Part shown: positions 1 to 7,839 of the stretch, one piece after another
Layout: every line of letters begins with the position of its first letter
Position numbering within the stretch: position 1 is the stretch's first letter
NCBI GenBank assembly: GCA_945868195.1
Contig: CAMBLP010000014.1
Location: 1 to 24,280, forward strand
Direction: 5' to 3'
Length of the DNA stretch: 24,280 nucleotides
DNA from: Bordetella parapertussis
GTDB lineage: Bacteria; Pseudomonadota; Gammaproteobacteria; Burkholderiales; Burkholderiaceae_B
Program-made: the position numbers and the translations under genes
Notes under the pieces: model-generated
Seen by the model: the letters and a program-made list of their open reading frames with translations, nothing else
Told to the model about the DNA's origin: nothing
Databases searched by the model: none

Positions 1-387
1 CTTTCAACAGAGCAGATTCAAAAGATACTGGCAGGTCAATTGCCCCTTGGGCCTGAAAGTGAGAAAGATAGAAAGGAAAGGTTGAAGTTGGAGAGCCTAG
101 AGAGGATAAAGAATATAGAAAAGCACAATGATAATGAAATAGACGCATGCTCCACCCTAATAGAGGAGGCATCAGAGCAAGTAGGCCGTGGTCATGACAA
201 GCAACGACATCTTAAAGTCGTCAAAACAAAGCTCATCGAAGAGTTTGAGCGCGCATACTTGACAGAGGCAATGGATAGAAACAGAGGAAATATCGCCAAT
301 GCTGCGCGTTACTCTGGAAAACATCGACGTGCTTTTTGGGCATTGTTGAGGAAGTATGACATTGAGGCAGAAGATTTTAGGACTTAA
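1..387 (+). CDS. Fis-type HTH regulator, C-terminal fragment (5' end outside window)
   Basis: The reading frame is open from base 1 to a TAA at 385-387, so 128 C-terminal residues are visible and the true start lies upstream; a TTG at 40 is internal. The last ~55 residues (FERAYLTEAM, GNIANAARYSGKHRRAFWAL, LRKYDI) match the Fis/HTH_8 DNA-binding domain that ends NtrC-type sigma-54-dependent activators, with the recognition helix around AARYSGKHRRAFW. The ~70 residues before it are a charged Lys/Glu-rich linker. From family knowledge the missing part would be a sigma-54 AAA+ domain and perhaps a receiver domain, but none is visible here. Codon use is odd: the linker uses AGA, AGG, ATA and CTA, which are rare in the rest of the window, and the gene is visibly AT-richer. 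A free-standing Fis-like protein is the alternative. Confidence 0.75.
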   Translation, partial: LSTEQIQKILAGQLPLGPESEKDRKERLKLESLERIKNIEKHNDNEIDACSTLIEEASEQVGRGHDKQRHLKVVKTKLIEEFERAYLTEAMDRNRGNIANAARYSGKHRRAFWALLRKYDIEAEDFRT

Positions 388-461
388 TATTTTCGGACTT
401 AACACACCTCAAGCTTCTCCGCGTCGTGGTTCTAGAAGGGTAAAATAATGACAATGTTATT

Positions 462-473
462 GAGTCGCGACTC
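462..473. promoter_or_regulatory. Perfect 12-base palindrome upstream of hemE
   Basis: GAGTCGCGACTC is fully self-complementary and lies 36 bases before the GTG chosen as hemE start. A TAAAAT at 441-446 could be a -10 element, which would place the palindrome in the hemE leader. It may be an operator or a short leader hairpin; no known regulator consensus was recognised. Confidence 0.3.
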
Positions 474-509
474 TTCGTGGGGTCCGTACCGCCCGAACAA
501 AGGATTTTT

Positions 510-1592
510 GTGTCAGTTGCTCCCTTAAAAAACGATCTTTTGCTCCGCGCACTAATGCGTCAGCCTGTGCCTTACACCCCAACCTGGTTGATGCGGCAGG
601 CTGGCCGATATTTGCCTGAATACAATGTGACACGCGCACGTGCAGGGTCTTTTATGGGTCTTGCGCAAAATCCGGATTACGCAGCCGAGGTGACACTTCA
701 GCCGCTTGAGCGCTTTGCCTTGGATGCGGCGATTTTGTTTTCGGATATTTTGACTGTGCCGGATGCGATGGGTCTTGGCCTTTCCTTTGCGCAAGGCGAA
801 GGCCCGCGATTTGCGCATCCGATTCGTGATGAGCAGGATGTCGCAAAATTGGCCGTGCCGGATTTGTCTAAACTTCAATATGTGTTTGACGCGGTGCGCG
901 TCATTCGTCGACAACTCGATGGACGTGTGCCCCTGATCGGCTTCGCGGGCAGTCCATTTACCGTGGCCTGCTACATGGTTGAGGGCAAGGGTAGCGATGA
1001 TTATCGTTTGATCAAAAGTATGCTTTACGCTCGACCTGATTTGTTACATCGCATTCTGAAAGTCAATGCTGAAACCACGGCACAGTATCTGAATGCCCAA
1101 ATAGATGCTGGGGCGCAGGCTGTGATGATTTTCGATAGCTGGGGTGGCGTCTTGGCGGATGGGCTATTTCAGCAGTTTTCGTTGCACTACACCAAACAGG
1201 TCGTGAGCGCGCTCAAGCGTCAAAGCGAGGGACGTACCGTTCCTGTGATTGTTTTCACTAAAGGCGGTGGACAGTGGCTTGAGTTGATTGCCGGTTGTGG
1301 TGCGGATGCGGTGGGACTGGATTGGACCGTTGATCTTGCGGCGGCGCGAAGGCGTGTCGCTGATTCGGTCGCTTTTCAAGGTAATCTTGATCCGATCGCT
1401 TTGTTCGGTGGTGAGCCTGCGATCAGACAAGAGGTGCGTCGTGTTTTGGATAATTTCGGACCAGTAGGTGCTGGGGGGCATGTGTTTAATTTAGGACACG
1501 GCATTTCTCAGTTCACACCACCAGAGTCAGTTGGGGTGCTTGTAGATGAGGTTCGTGCGTATAGCCCCAAGCTGCATGGTTCATGTGCTTAA
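510..1592 (+). CDS. hemE: Uroporphyrinogen decarboxylase
   Basis: Cytoplasmic HemE decarboxylates the four acetate side chains of uroporphyrinogen III to give coproporphyrinogen III in haem synthesis. The 360-residue product carries both family signatures: [15 protein letters not shown] near residues 24-38 and [16 protein letters not shown] around 146-161, with the substrate-binding [16 protein letters not shown] segment between. I chose GTG at 510 because AAAGGA at 499-504 lies six bases before it and the resulting N-terminus (MSVAPLKND) matches relatives. The in-frame GTG at 477 would add 11 residues without family support. The gene stands alone: the fragment upstream ends 122 bases before it and priA begins 323 bases after it. 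No strong terminator follows; only a weak A/T-rich inverted repeat is seen at 1590-1617. Confidence 0.97.
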   Translation: MSVAPLKNDLLLRALMRQPVPYTPTWLMRQAGRYLPEYNVTRARAGSFMGLAQNPDYAAEVTLQPLERFALDAAILFSDILTVPDAMGLGLSFAQGEGPRFAHPIRDEQDVAKLAVPDLSKLQYVFDAVRVIRRQLDGRVPLIGFAGSPFTVACYMVEGKGSDDYRLIKSMLYARPDLLHRILKVNAETTAQYLNAQIDAGAQAVMIFDSWGGVLADGLFQQFSLHYTKQVVSALKRQSEGRTVPVIVFTKGGGQWLELIAGCGADAVGLDWTVDLAAARRRVADSVAFQGNLDPIALFGGEPAIRQEVRRVLDNFGPVGAGGHVFNLGHGISQFTPPESVGVLVDEVRAYSPKLHGSCA

Positions 1593-1831
1593 AAGTGTGT
1601 AAATATGCGCCTTTTAAAAGAATAATCGCTGCAATCCTGCACCGAATTTAGGCAGTTGTGCACAGCAGTAAATGCAGTCGGGAAAGCCCTGTATTTAGAA
1701 AGACAATTCTACGATAGATTTCCAACCCATTGATAATAAAAGAAAATAGCTGTAAATAATTATTAAATCGACGTAATGTTTAGTAGGTATGAACTAATCG
1801 GTGACCTGAAGGATCCTAGTTTTCCCCAAAG

Positions 1832-1840
1832 TTATCCACA
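1832..1840 (+). promoter_or_regulatory. DnaA box (TTATCCACA)
   Basis: TTATCCACA matches the high-affinity DnaA binding consensus TTATNCACA exactly. It is the only perfect copy seen between hemE and priA. A single box does not make an origin; it could titrate DnaA or regulate priA. A chance match is possible. Confidence 0.5.
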
Positions 1841-1842
1841 AG

Positions 1843-1889
1843 TGACAACATGACTTTTTTGAAGTCATGATTTGTCAGTCTTTTAGACT
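1843..1889. repeat. Two adjacent hairpins upstream of priA
   Basis: The first is an inverted repeat with arms TGACAA-CATGACTT (1843-1856) and AAGTCATG-AT-TTGTCA (1862-1877). It gives 14 base pairs with a 2-base bulge and a 5-base loop (TTTTG). The second, AGTCT-TTT-AGACT, spans 1877-1889 and shares base 1877 with the first. They begin three bases after the DnaA box and end 26 bases before the priA ATG, so they lie in its promoter or leader. No T-run follows, so this is not a standard terminator. Confidence 0.55.
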
Positions 1890-1915
1890 CAAAATCAAGA
1901 AACAACATTAAGTTC

Positions 1916-4009
1916 ATGTCAGATTCGCGTCATTTATCGATGGACGGTGCGGCCTCTTCGGAGGTCTGGGTCCGCGTGGCGCTCGATGTGCCTTTAGAGG
2001 GGCCATTTGATTATCGTTGCGCCCAATCTGTCGTGGTGGGTGACAGGGTCATTGTTTCCTTTGGCCGTCGCAAAATGATTGGTTTGGTGGTCGAGCTCCC
2101 TGCAGAACCAGGATGCGACCCGAGTCTAGTCAAAGCAGTCGAGACAGTTCTTAAAGATATTCCACCGCTGACCGTGAGTTGGTTAAAGTTCACTAAGTTT
2201 GCCGCAGACTACTATCAGCGCCCTTTGGGTGAGGTTGTCATGCCGGCCTTACCCGTCGCGTTACGAAGCCTAAGCGCCTATGAGGGTAAGCGCTCTGCGG
2301 GTGGTCCTGTCGAGCGCATCGATCAGCGGCGCGCACCAAAGCTCAAACCAACGGAGTCTTCGCCATCGCCCATCCTCAATGAGGCTCAGCAACATGCTGC
2401 GGACTTGATCGCGGCTGCGCAAGGTTTCCAGCCCTTTCTTCTGTATGGGGTCACCGGCAGTGGGAAGACGGAGGTGTATCTTCACGCTGCTGCGCAAACC
2501 TTGGCACGTGGCAAACGGGTATTGATGTTGGTCCCTGAAATTAATCTGACGCCCCAATTTGAACAATCATTGCGTGCCCGCCTCGAGCCCGTCGCGGGCG
2601 TTGGTGGCGTGGCCGTTTTGCATAGCGCACTGTCAGATGGCGAGAGGCTGAGGGCTTGGTTACGCGTACAGCGTGGTGAGGCTAAAGTGGTCTTGGGCAC
2701 GCGCCTCTCTATCTTTGCGCCCTTGGATGATGTGGGTTTAATCGTCGTCGACGAGGAGCATGATCCTTCTTATAAGCAACAGGATGGGCTGCGGTATTCA
2801 GCAAGGGATCTTGCTGTGTGGCGAGCGCATGACTTAGGTATTCCTGTGGTGCTGGGTTCCGCAACGCCATCTCTAGAAAGCTGGGTGCACGCTGAAAAAG
2901 CGAACTATACGCGATTGGATTTGCCAGCGCGCGCGAGAGAGGTGAGCTTGCCGTCGGTGCGTCTCGTCGATACGCGACGTCTCAAGATGGAGCATGGGAT
3001 ATCTGTGCAGTTGCTCGATGCAATGCGCACGCGCTTGAACAACGGTGAGCAGGTACTGATTTTTTTAAATCGACGTGGCTATGCCCCGGCTTTGCATTGC
3101 ACGTCGTGTGGTTGGGTGAGTCAGTGCCCAAGGTGTACGACGTTTACCGTGCTGCATCGCATGACGCCTGGACGTCATCAGTTGCATTGTCATCACTGTG
3201 GTTTTCAGCAGCGTGTGCCTCAGGCTTGCCCTGATTGCGGCGATCAGGATATGCAACCGATTGGTCGGGGCACTCAGCGTATCGAAGAGCATTTGGGCTT
3301 GTTGTTTCCCGAGGCGCGGGTGGCACGCATTGATGCAGACAGTACGCGTAAAAAAGGCAGTGCGCAGGCCTTATTTGCAAGTGTGCATGCTGGCGAGGTT
3401 GATATTTTGGTGGGGACGCAAATGGTCGCCAAAGGGCATGACTTTGCCAATCTTGGACTGGTGGGAGTTCTGAATGCAGATGCGATGCTTTTCTCCCAGG
3501 ACTTTCGGGCTCCGGAAAGGCTTTTTGCACAACTCATGCAGGTAGCAGGCCGTGCGGGCCGCCATACCGGGCATGGTGAGGTGATCGTGCAAACAGGCTA
3601 TCCAGAGCAGTCCGTCTATCAGGCTTTGCTCAAGCATGACTACGCTGGTTTTGCGCGCCACACGATGAAAGAGCGTGAGGCCGCCATGTTGCCACCGTTT
3701 TCACATCAGGCTTTATTGAGTGCCGAAGCGCGCGAACTCAATGTCGCGTTGGATTTTTTGCAAGCGGCGAAGGAGGCTGCACAAGGCTTATTACAGGCGC
3801 AGCAAACCGAAGCTGTGATTACCTTGTACGACCCAGTCCCTTTGCGTATTGTGCGTGTCGATAATATGTGTCGAGCGCAACTCCTCGTCGAAGCGACGCA
3901 TCGTCCTGCGCTTCAGTCGCTGATGCGACACTGGTTGGCTGCCTTGCACGACCACCCCGATCTGCGTCGAGTACGATGGCAGCTTGAAATTGATCCGCTC
4001 GAAATTTGA
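1916..4009 (+). CDS. priA: Primosomal protein N', replication restart helicase PriA
   Basis: PriA is a 3'-to-5' DNA helicase that recognises stalled forks and D-loops and reloads the replisome via PriB/DnaT/DnaC. The 697-residue product has the full architecture: an N-terminal DNA-binding domain (about 15-115), Walker A GVTGSGKT at 178-185, the DEEH box at 279-282, SATPS at 315-319, and a zinc-binding insert with eight cysteines (395, 398, 404, 407, 425, 428, 438, 441). The C-terminal helicase motifs follow, including VGTQMVAKGHDF and QVAGRAGR. Length is normal for the family. The ATG at 1916 lacks a strong Shine-Dalgarno; an in-frame ATG at 1940 is an alternative, but no better site precedes it. 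It is followed after nine bases by rep, so the two restart helicases are probably co-transcribed. Confidence 0.97.
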   Translation: MSDSRHLSMDGAASSEVWVRVALDVPLEGPFDYRCAQSVVVGDRVIVSFGRRKMIGLVVELPAEPGCDPSLVKAVETVLKDIPPLTVSWLKFTKFAADYYQRPLGEVVMPALPVALRSLSAYEGKRSAGGPVERIDQRRAPKLKPTESSPSPILNEAQQHAADLIAAAQGFQPFLLYGVTGSGKTEVYLHAAAQTLARGKRVLMLVPEINLTPQFEQSLRARLEPVAGVGGVAVLHSALSDGERLRAWLRVQRGEAKVVLGTRLSIFAPLDDVGLIVVDEEHDPSYKQQDGLRYSARDLAVWRAHDLGIPVVLGSATPSLESWVHAEKANYTRLDLPARAREVSLPSVRLVDTRRLKMEHGISVQLLDAMRTRLNNGEQVLIFLNRRGYAPALHCTSCGWVSQCPRCTTFTVLHRMTPGRHQLHCHHCGFQQRVPQACPDCGDQDMQPIGRGTQRIEEHLGLLFPEARVARIDADSTRKKGSAQALFASVHAGEVDILVGTQMVAKGHDFANLGLVGVLNADAMLFSQDFRAPERLFAQLMQVAGRAGRHTGHGEVIVQTGYPEQSVYQALLKHDYAGFARHTMKEREAAMLPPFSHQALLSAEARELNVALDFLQAAKEAAQGLLQAQQTEAVITLYDPVPLRIVRVDNMCRAQLLVEATHRPALQSLMRHWLAALHDHPDLRRVRWQLEIDPLEI

Positions 4010-4018
4010 TGGCTCCCC

Positions 4019-6073
4019 ATGTCGACGTCTTTTACTAATGGTCTGAATATTGCTCAGCGCGAAGCTGTGCTGTATCTTGATGGACCCTGTCTGGTGCTGG
4101 CAGGAGCAGGCTCAGGTAAGACACGCGTCATTACGCAAAAAATAGCGTATTTATTATGTGATTGCGGGTATCCCGCACGCAATGTCCTCGCACTCACTTT
4201 TACCAATAAGGCTGCGCGAGAAATGGAGGATCGAGTCAAGCGTTTGGTAGATCCCTCAATCGCGAAAGGCCTCACGATCAGCACCTTTCATTCGCTCGGA
4301 GTGAAAATTTTGCGCGAAGAAGCGCAACATGCAGGACTGAAGCCACAGTTTTCAATCTTTGACGCGGATGATGCGCTCGCTATTATTCAAGATTTACTAG
4401 CCACGACGGATCGAGGCCGTTTGCGCGCTGTTCAACAGACAATTTCACTTTGGAAAAATGCGATGTTGGATCCGGATGCTGCGGCCAATTTTGCATCGAC
4501 GCCCAGTGAAGTGGAGGCCGCACGCGTCTACAGAAGCTATAACGCCACGCTGGCAGCATACCAAGCGGTGGATTTCGATGACCTGATCGCGATTCCGGCA
4601 CAGATCTTTGAACGCAGCATCGAAGCGCGTGAAAAGTGGCAAAAAAAAGTACGTTATCTCTTGATCGACGAATATCAGGATACCAACGTGTGCCAATATC
4701 GTCTTGTGCAGTGGCTCACTGGCGCACGCGCAATGTTCACCGCGGTTGGGGACGATGATCAGGCGATCTATGCCTGGCGCGGAGCGACGATCGAGAATCT
4801 GGCTAAGCTGACGACCGATTACCCTCAGATCAAACTGGTCAAGCTTGAGCAAAACTATCGCTCAAGTCAAAGTATTCTCGCCGCTGCGAATCATGTGATC
4901 ACAAAAAATCCAAAGCTGTTTGAAAAGAAGCTATGGTCTGAGCATGGCATGGGTGACGCCATCAGCGTGACCGCGATGGCAAGTGATGAGGTGGAGGCGG
5001 AGAACGTCGCGATGAAAATCTCTGCGGCGCGTTTTGAAAAGCAGGCCGCCTGGAAAGATTTCGCGATTTTGTATCGTGGAAACCATCAGTCTCGTATTGT
5101 TGAACAAGCGATGCGAAATCTGCACATTCCTTATACGATTTCTGGTGGTCAAAGTTTTTTTGATAAAGCCGAGGTTCGTGATGTGCTGGCCTATTTACGT
5201 TTGATTGCAAACGAAGACGATGATCCCGCTTTTATTCGGGCGGCCACCACACCAAAGCGAGGCATTGGGCAAGCCACGCTTCAGACGCTCGGGCAATACG
5301 CAGGGGAGCGACAAATCTCTCTTTTTGAGGCCTTGTTTGAGCAAGGCATTGAGCCGCGTCTCAATGCGCGTCAGCTTGAACCTTTACGAACCTTTGGCGA
5401 GTTTATTGTTCGTGTGCAGTATCGTGCCGGTCGTGTCGAAACGGGGCAGACGGTGCATGCCGCTGAGCCCGCAGGCGTCATTCTGGATGACTTACTTAGC
5501 GCGATCCAGTACGAACGTTATCTTTATGACATGTTGGATGAAAAACCTGCCCAGTCACGCTGGCAAAATGTCCTTGAATTGGTGGGTTGGCTCAAGCGCA
5601 AGGCAGAGGCTGATAGCATGGGCCTGATTGATATCGTGCAGCATGTCGCGCTGGTCACAATGCTTGAGCGTAGTGAGGAGGACGAGCCCGATGCCGTCAA
5701 GCTTTCGACGCTCCATGCTTCTAAAGGTTTGGAATATCCTCATGTCTATTTGCTCGGTATCGAGGAGGGGTTGCTACCGCATATGGGACGTGAAGAGGAG
5801 GATCTGGATCCTGCGAAAGCGGCTGATGCTTTGGTGTCACGTATTCAGGAGGAACGACGCTTGATGTATGTCGGGATCACGCGGGCGCAGAGGAGTCTTC
5901 ACTTGAGCTGGTGTCAAAAGCGTCGTCGTGCGCGCGAAGATTTGGTGCGTGAGCCTTCGCGCTTTATCGAAGAGATGGGGCTATCGGCTGCATCGCTTCA
6001 GTTGCAGCCCGATACGATGAGCCCAAAAAATCGCCTTGAGATGCTCAAGGCGATGCTAAACAAAAAAAACTAG
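4019..6073 (+). CDS. rep: ATP-dependent DNA helicase Rep
   Basis: Rep is a superfamily 1A 3'-to-5' helicase that clears proteins ahead of the fork and takes part in PriA/PriC-type restart. The 684 residues align end to end with E. coli Rep as remembered: Walker A AGAGSGKT at 28-35, TFTNKAAREM, the DEYQD box at 217-221, GDDDQAIYAWRG from 244, QNYRSS at 278-283, TLHASKGLE near 563-572 and VGITRAQR near 615. RYLLIDEYQDTN and YRGNHQSR favour Rep over UvrD. An extra stretch around ETGQTVHAAEPAG (about residues 475-490) is longer than the E. coli protein at that point. The ATG lies nine bases after the priA stop with no clear ribosome site, so translational coupling is likely. A perfect hairpin is embedded in its last codons (6031-6053). 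Confidence 0.96.
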   Translation: MSTSFTNGLNIAQREAVLYLDGPCLVLAGAGSGKTRVITQKIAYLLCDCGYPARNVLALTFTNKAAREMEDRVKRLVDPSIAKGLTISTFHSLGVKILREEAQHAGLKPQFSIFDADDALAIIQDLLATTDRGRLRAVQQTISLWKNAMLDPDAAANFASTPSEVEAARVYRSYNATLAAYQAVDFDDLIAIPAQIFERSIEAREKWQKKVRYLLIDEYQDTNVCQYRLVQWLTGARAMFTAVGDDDQAIYAWRGATIENLAKLTTDYPQIKLVKLEQNYRSSQSILAAANHVITKNPKLFEKKLWSEHGMGDAISVTAMASDEVEAENVAMKISAARFEKQAAWKDFAILYRGNHQSRIVEQAMRNLHIPYTISGGQSFFDKAEVRDVLAYLRLIANEDDDPAFIRAATTPKRGIGQATLQTLGQYAGERQISLFEALFEQGIEPRLNARQLEPLRTFGEFIVRVQYRAGRVETGQTVHAAEPAGVILDDLLSAIQYERYLYDMLDEKPAQSRWQNVLELVGWLKRKAEADSMGLIDIVQHVALVTMLERSEEDEPDAVKLSTLHASKGLEYPHVYLLGIEEGLLPHMGREEEDLDPAKAADALVSRIQEERRLMYVGITRAQRSLHLSWCQKRRRAREDLVREPSRFIEEMGLSAASLQLQPDTMSPKNRLEMLKAMLNKKN
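6025..6053 (-). terminator. Antisense intrinsic-terminator-like hairpin in the rep 3' end
   Basis: TCGCCTTGAG (6031-6040) and CTCAAGGCGA (6044-6053) form a perfect 10-base-pair stem with an ATG loop. On the minus strand the stem is followed directly by six T (the A-run at 6025-6030), which is the layout of a rho-independent terminator. It would stop antisense transcription entering rep from the right. On the plus strand only A-rich sequence follows. The stem also encodes RLEMLKA, so it could be coincidental. Confidence 0.4.
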
Positions 6074-6108
6074 TACAACAGCGAATACAAGACATTACGC
6101 CTTGAGAT
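6032..6108. repeat. 11-base direct repeat CGCCTTGAGAT around the rep stop codon
   Basis: CGCCTTGAGAT occurs at 6032-6042 inside rep and again at 6098-6108, 25 bases beyond the stop codon. CTCAAGGCG at 6044-6052 can pair with either copy, so two mutually exclusive hairpins are possible in the rep transcript: a tight one (3-base loop) and a long-range one (about 45-base loop). Confidence 0.45.
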
Positions 6109-6254
6109 TAGCGAGCGATCGCAGCAGTAAAGTTCGCATCATTACCGCCGTCTGAGACTGGCGCTTGTCTGGTTTAGGATGACTATGACGAAGACGATGA
6201 ATATGACTATTATGTAACAGCTAGCGTTTGTTCTTATTAGATTCAGGAAATCAT

Positions 6255-7769
6255 ATGAAAACGATTCAGACAGTGGGAGTGGCGGGGGCCGGCGCAATGG
6301 GTCGAGGCATCGCACAAATAGCGGCCCAAGCAGGCTTGCGCGTCAAACTGTTCGATACGAACCCTGCTGCGCTGAACTCAGCGCGCGACTCGCTGACCAA
6401 TACGTGGACGATGCTCGCTAGCAAAGGCAAAATGACCGAAGAGCAAGCGCATGACGCGTTGGGTAAGTTGTATTTGATCGACGAGATTAAGGACCTGTCG
6501 GATTGTGACTTGGTCATCGAAGCCATCATTGAGCGACTCGAGATTAAACAACCGTTTTTTAAACAGTTGGAGTCGGTCGTATCCACCGATTGCATACTCG
6601 TCTCTAACACTTCATCACTATCGATCACTGCGATTGCCGCTGGATGCGAACGTCCTGAGCGTGTCGCAGGCTATCACTTCTTTAATCCCGTCCCGCTGAT
6701 GAAGGTCGTTGAGGTGATTGATGGTTTGCGAACCGATCCTGCGGTGGGTGATGCCTTGATGGCGTTATCGGTCCGCATGGGGCACAAGCCGGTGCGAGCA
6801 AAGGATATGCCTGGTTTTATTGTGAATCATGCGGGTCGTGGGATGAATACCGAGGGTTTGCGTGTCGTACAAGAAAATGTGACGGATTTTGCAACAGTCG
6901 ATGGCATTATGCGCGAGCAAGCTGGCTTCAAAATGGGGCCCTTTGAGTTTATGGACTTGACGGGTCTCGACGTCTCACATGCTGTCATGGAGTCGATTTA
7001 CCATCAGTTTTATGAGGAACCTCGTTTCAAACCCTCGCCGATCGGAACAGTGCGTGTGGCAGGCGGGCTTTACGGACGCAAAAGTCAGGGCGGATTTTAT
7101 GCATACGCGGATGGTCATAAGCTGCCTGTGACAGAAGGTGCTGCGCCGGTGCTGAATGGTCCGGCCAAGGTTTGGGTGAGCCCTGCGCATCCGCTCGGTC
7201 ATGCACGTGCGACTGAACTGCTAAAGAGGCTGGACGCTCATATTCAAACCGGCCATCGCCCTGATGTGGATAGTCTCATCATCGTCACGCCTTTTGGGGA
7301 AGACGTATCGACGGCAGTTTTCAAGCAAAAGCTCGACGCTGCGCGCACTGTGGGTCTTGATACTCTGCATGATTTTGAGCATACGCGGAGGCGGACTTTA
7401 ATGGTCTCACCGGCAACCCATCTGCAATTTCAAGAAAAGGCACATGCCATCTTTGGTGTGGATCAGGTTCGTGTCAGCGTTGTGAAAGACTCTGCGGGTT
7501 TTGTGGCGCAGCGGATCGTTGCGATGATCGTCAACGTCGCTTGCGATATCGCGCAGCAAGACATCGCGACTCCTCAGGATATCGATCTTGCCGTCAGTTT
7601 GGGCTTGGGTTATCCCAAGGGACCTTTGGGTCTGGGCGATGCCTTAGGTACTGAAAATATCTTGGAAATTTTGCGCAATATGCAAAGCGTGACAGGCGAC
7701 CCGCGTTATCGTCCTAGCCTGTGGTTGCAGCGGCGTGTTCAGCTTGGCTTATCGTTATTGAGCTCCTAA
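6255..7769 (+). CDS. paaH: 3-hydroxyacyl-CoA dehydrogenase, PaaH type
   Basis: NAD-dependent oxidation of a 3-hydroxyacyl-CoA to the 3-oxoacyl-CoA; the PaaH branch acts on 3-hydroxyadipyl-CoA in phenylacetate breakdown. The 504-residue product starts with a Rossmann fold (VAGAGAMGRGIAQIAAQAG near residues 10-28), has NTSSLSITAIA and HFFNPVPLMKVVEV, a first C-terminal domain (PGFIVNHAGRGMNTEGL), and a second one near the end (SAGFVAQRIVAMIVN, GYPKGPLGLGDALG). This two-domain layout and length fit PaaH rather than the ~280-residue short enzymes. ATG at 6255 follows AGGAAA at 6245-6250; an in-frame start at 6228 has no family support. No other phenylacetate genes are nearby, so the true substrate may be another acyl-CoA. 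A small hairpin covers the stop (7759-7774), and a strong terminator follows. Confidence 0.9.
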   Translation: MKTIQTVGVAGAGAMGRGIAQIAAQAGLRVKLFDTNPAALNSARDSLTNTWTMLASKGKMTEEQAHDALGKLYLIDEIKDLSDCDLVIEAIIERLEIKQPFFKQLESVVSTDCILVSNTSSLSITAIAAGCERPERVAGYHFFNPVPLMKVVEVIDGLRTDPAVGDALMALSVRMGHKPVRAKDMPGFIVNHAGRGMNTEGLRVVQENVTDFATVDGIMREQAGFKMGPFEFMDLTGLDVSHAVMESIYHQFYEEPRFKPSPIGTVRVAGGLYGRKSQGGFYAYADGHKLPVTEGAAPVLNGPAKVWVSPAHPLGHARATELLKRLDAHIQTGHRPDVDSLIIVTPFGEDVSTAVFKQKLDAARTVGLDTLHDFEHTRRRTLMVSPATHLQFQEKAHAIFGVDQVRVSVVKDSAGFVAQRIVAMIVNVACDIAQQDIATPQDIDLAVSLGLGYPKGPLGLGDALGTENILEILRNMQSVTGDPRYRPSLWLQRRVQLGLSLLSS

Positions 7770-7792
7770 GCTCAGCGTCATGGTGATAGATG

Positions 7793-7821
7793 AAAAAAAA
7801 GCCCTCGAAAGAGGGCTTTTT
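7793..7821. terminator. Bidirectional intrinsic terminator between paaH and the cytochrome gene
   Basis: Eight A, then GCCCTC-GAAA-GAGGGC, then five T. The six-pair stem is capped by a GNRA tetraloop and has a T-run on both strands. It ends paaH on the plus strand and the di-haem cytochrome on the minus strand, whose stop codon is 18 bases away. Confidence 0.93.
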
Positions 7822-7839
7822 CAATGTGCGAGTGCTTGA

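Larger units (their letters stand above)
1593..1915. other. 323-base intergenic region between hemE and priA
   Basis: No coding frame is convincing here. From left to right it holds a weak A/T inverted repeat (1590-1617) ending in the palindrome CTTTTAAAAG, an AT-rich stretch at about 1727-1770 with the palindrome AATAATTATT at 1755-1764, a perfect DnaA box at 1832-1840, and two adjacent hairpins at 1843-1889. TTGTGCACA at 1656-1664 differs from the DnaA-box consensus at one base. The gap is long for this compact stretch, so a regulatory role for the priA leader is plausible. Confidence 0.7.

Noticed and set aside
1590..1617. Inverted repeat TTAAAAG...CTTTTAA after hemE as a terminator
   Set aside because: The stem is almost all A-T pairs with a 14-base loop and no T-run, so stable termination is unlikely.
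1593..1915. Chromosomal replication origin between hemE and priA
   Set aside because: Only one perfect DnaA box and one near match; dnaA, dnaN, rpmH and parAB are not in the window. An origin normally has clustered boxes.
3144..3530. Minus-strand reading frame of 128 codons inside priA
   Set aside because: It lies antisense to the conserved zinc and helicase region of priA, its product resembles no family, and it has no ribosome site.
5205..5627. Plus-strand reading frame of 140 codons inside rep
   Set aside because: Out-of-frame shadow of conserved Rep sequence with no recognisable product.
6179..6216. Short ATG-rich repeat (ATGACTATGACG, MTMTKTMNMTIM) before paaH as a leader peptide
   Set aside because: No ribosome site, low complexity, and the other frame is closed by a stop; it looks like simple-sequence drift.
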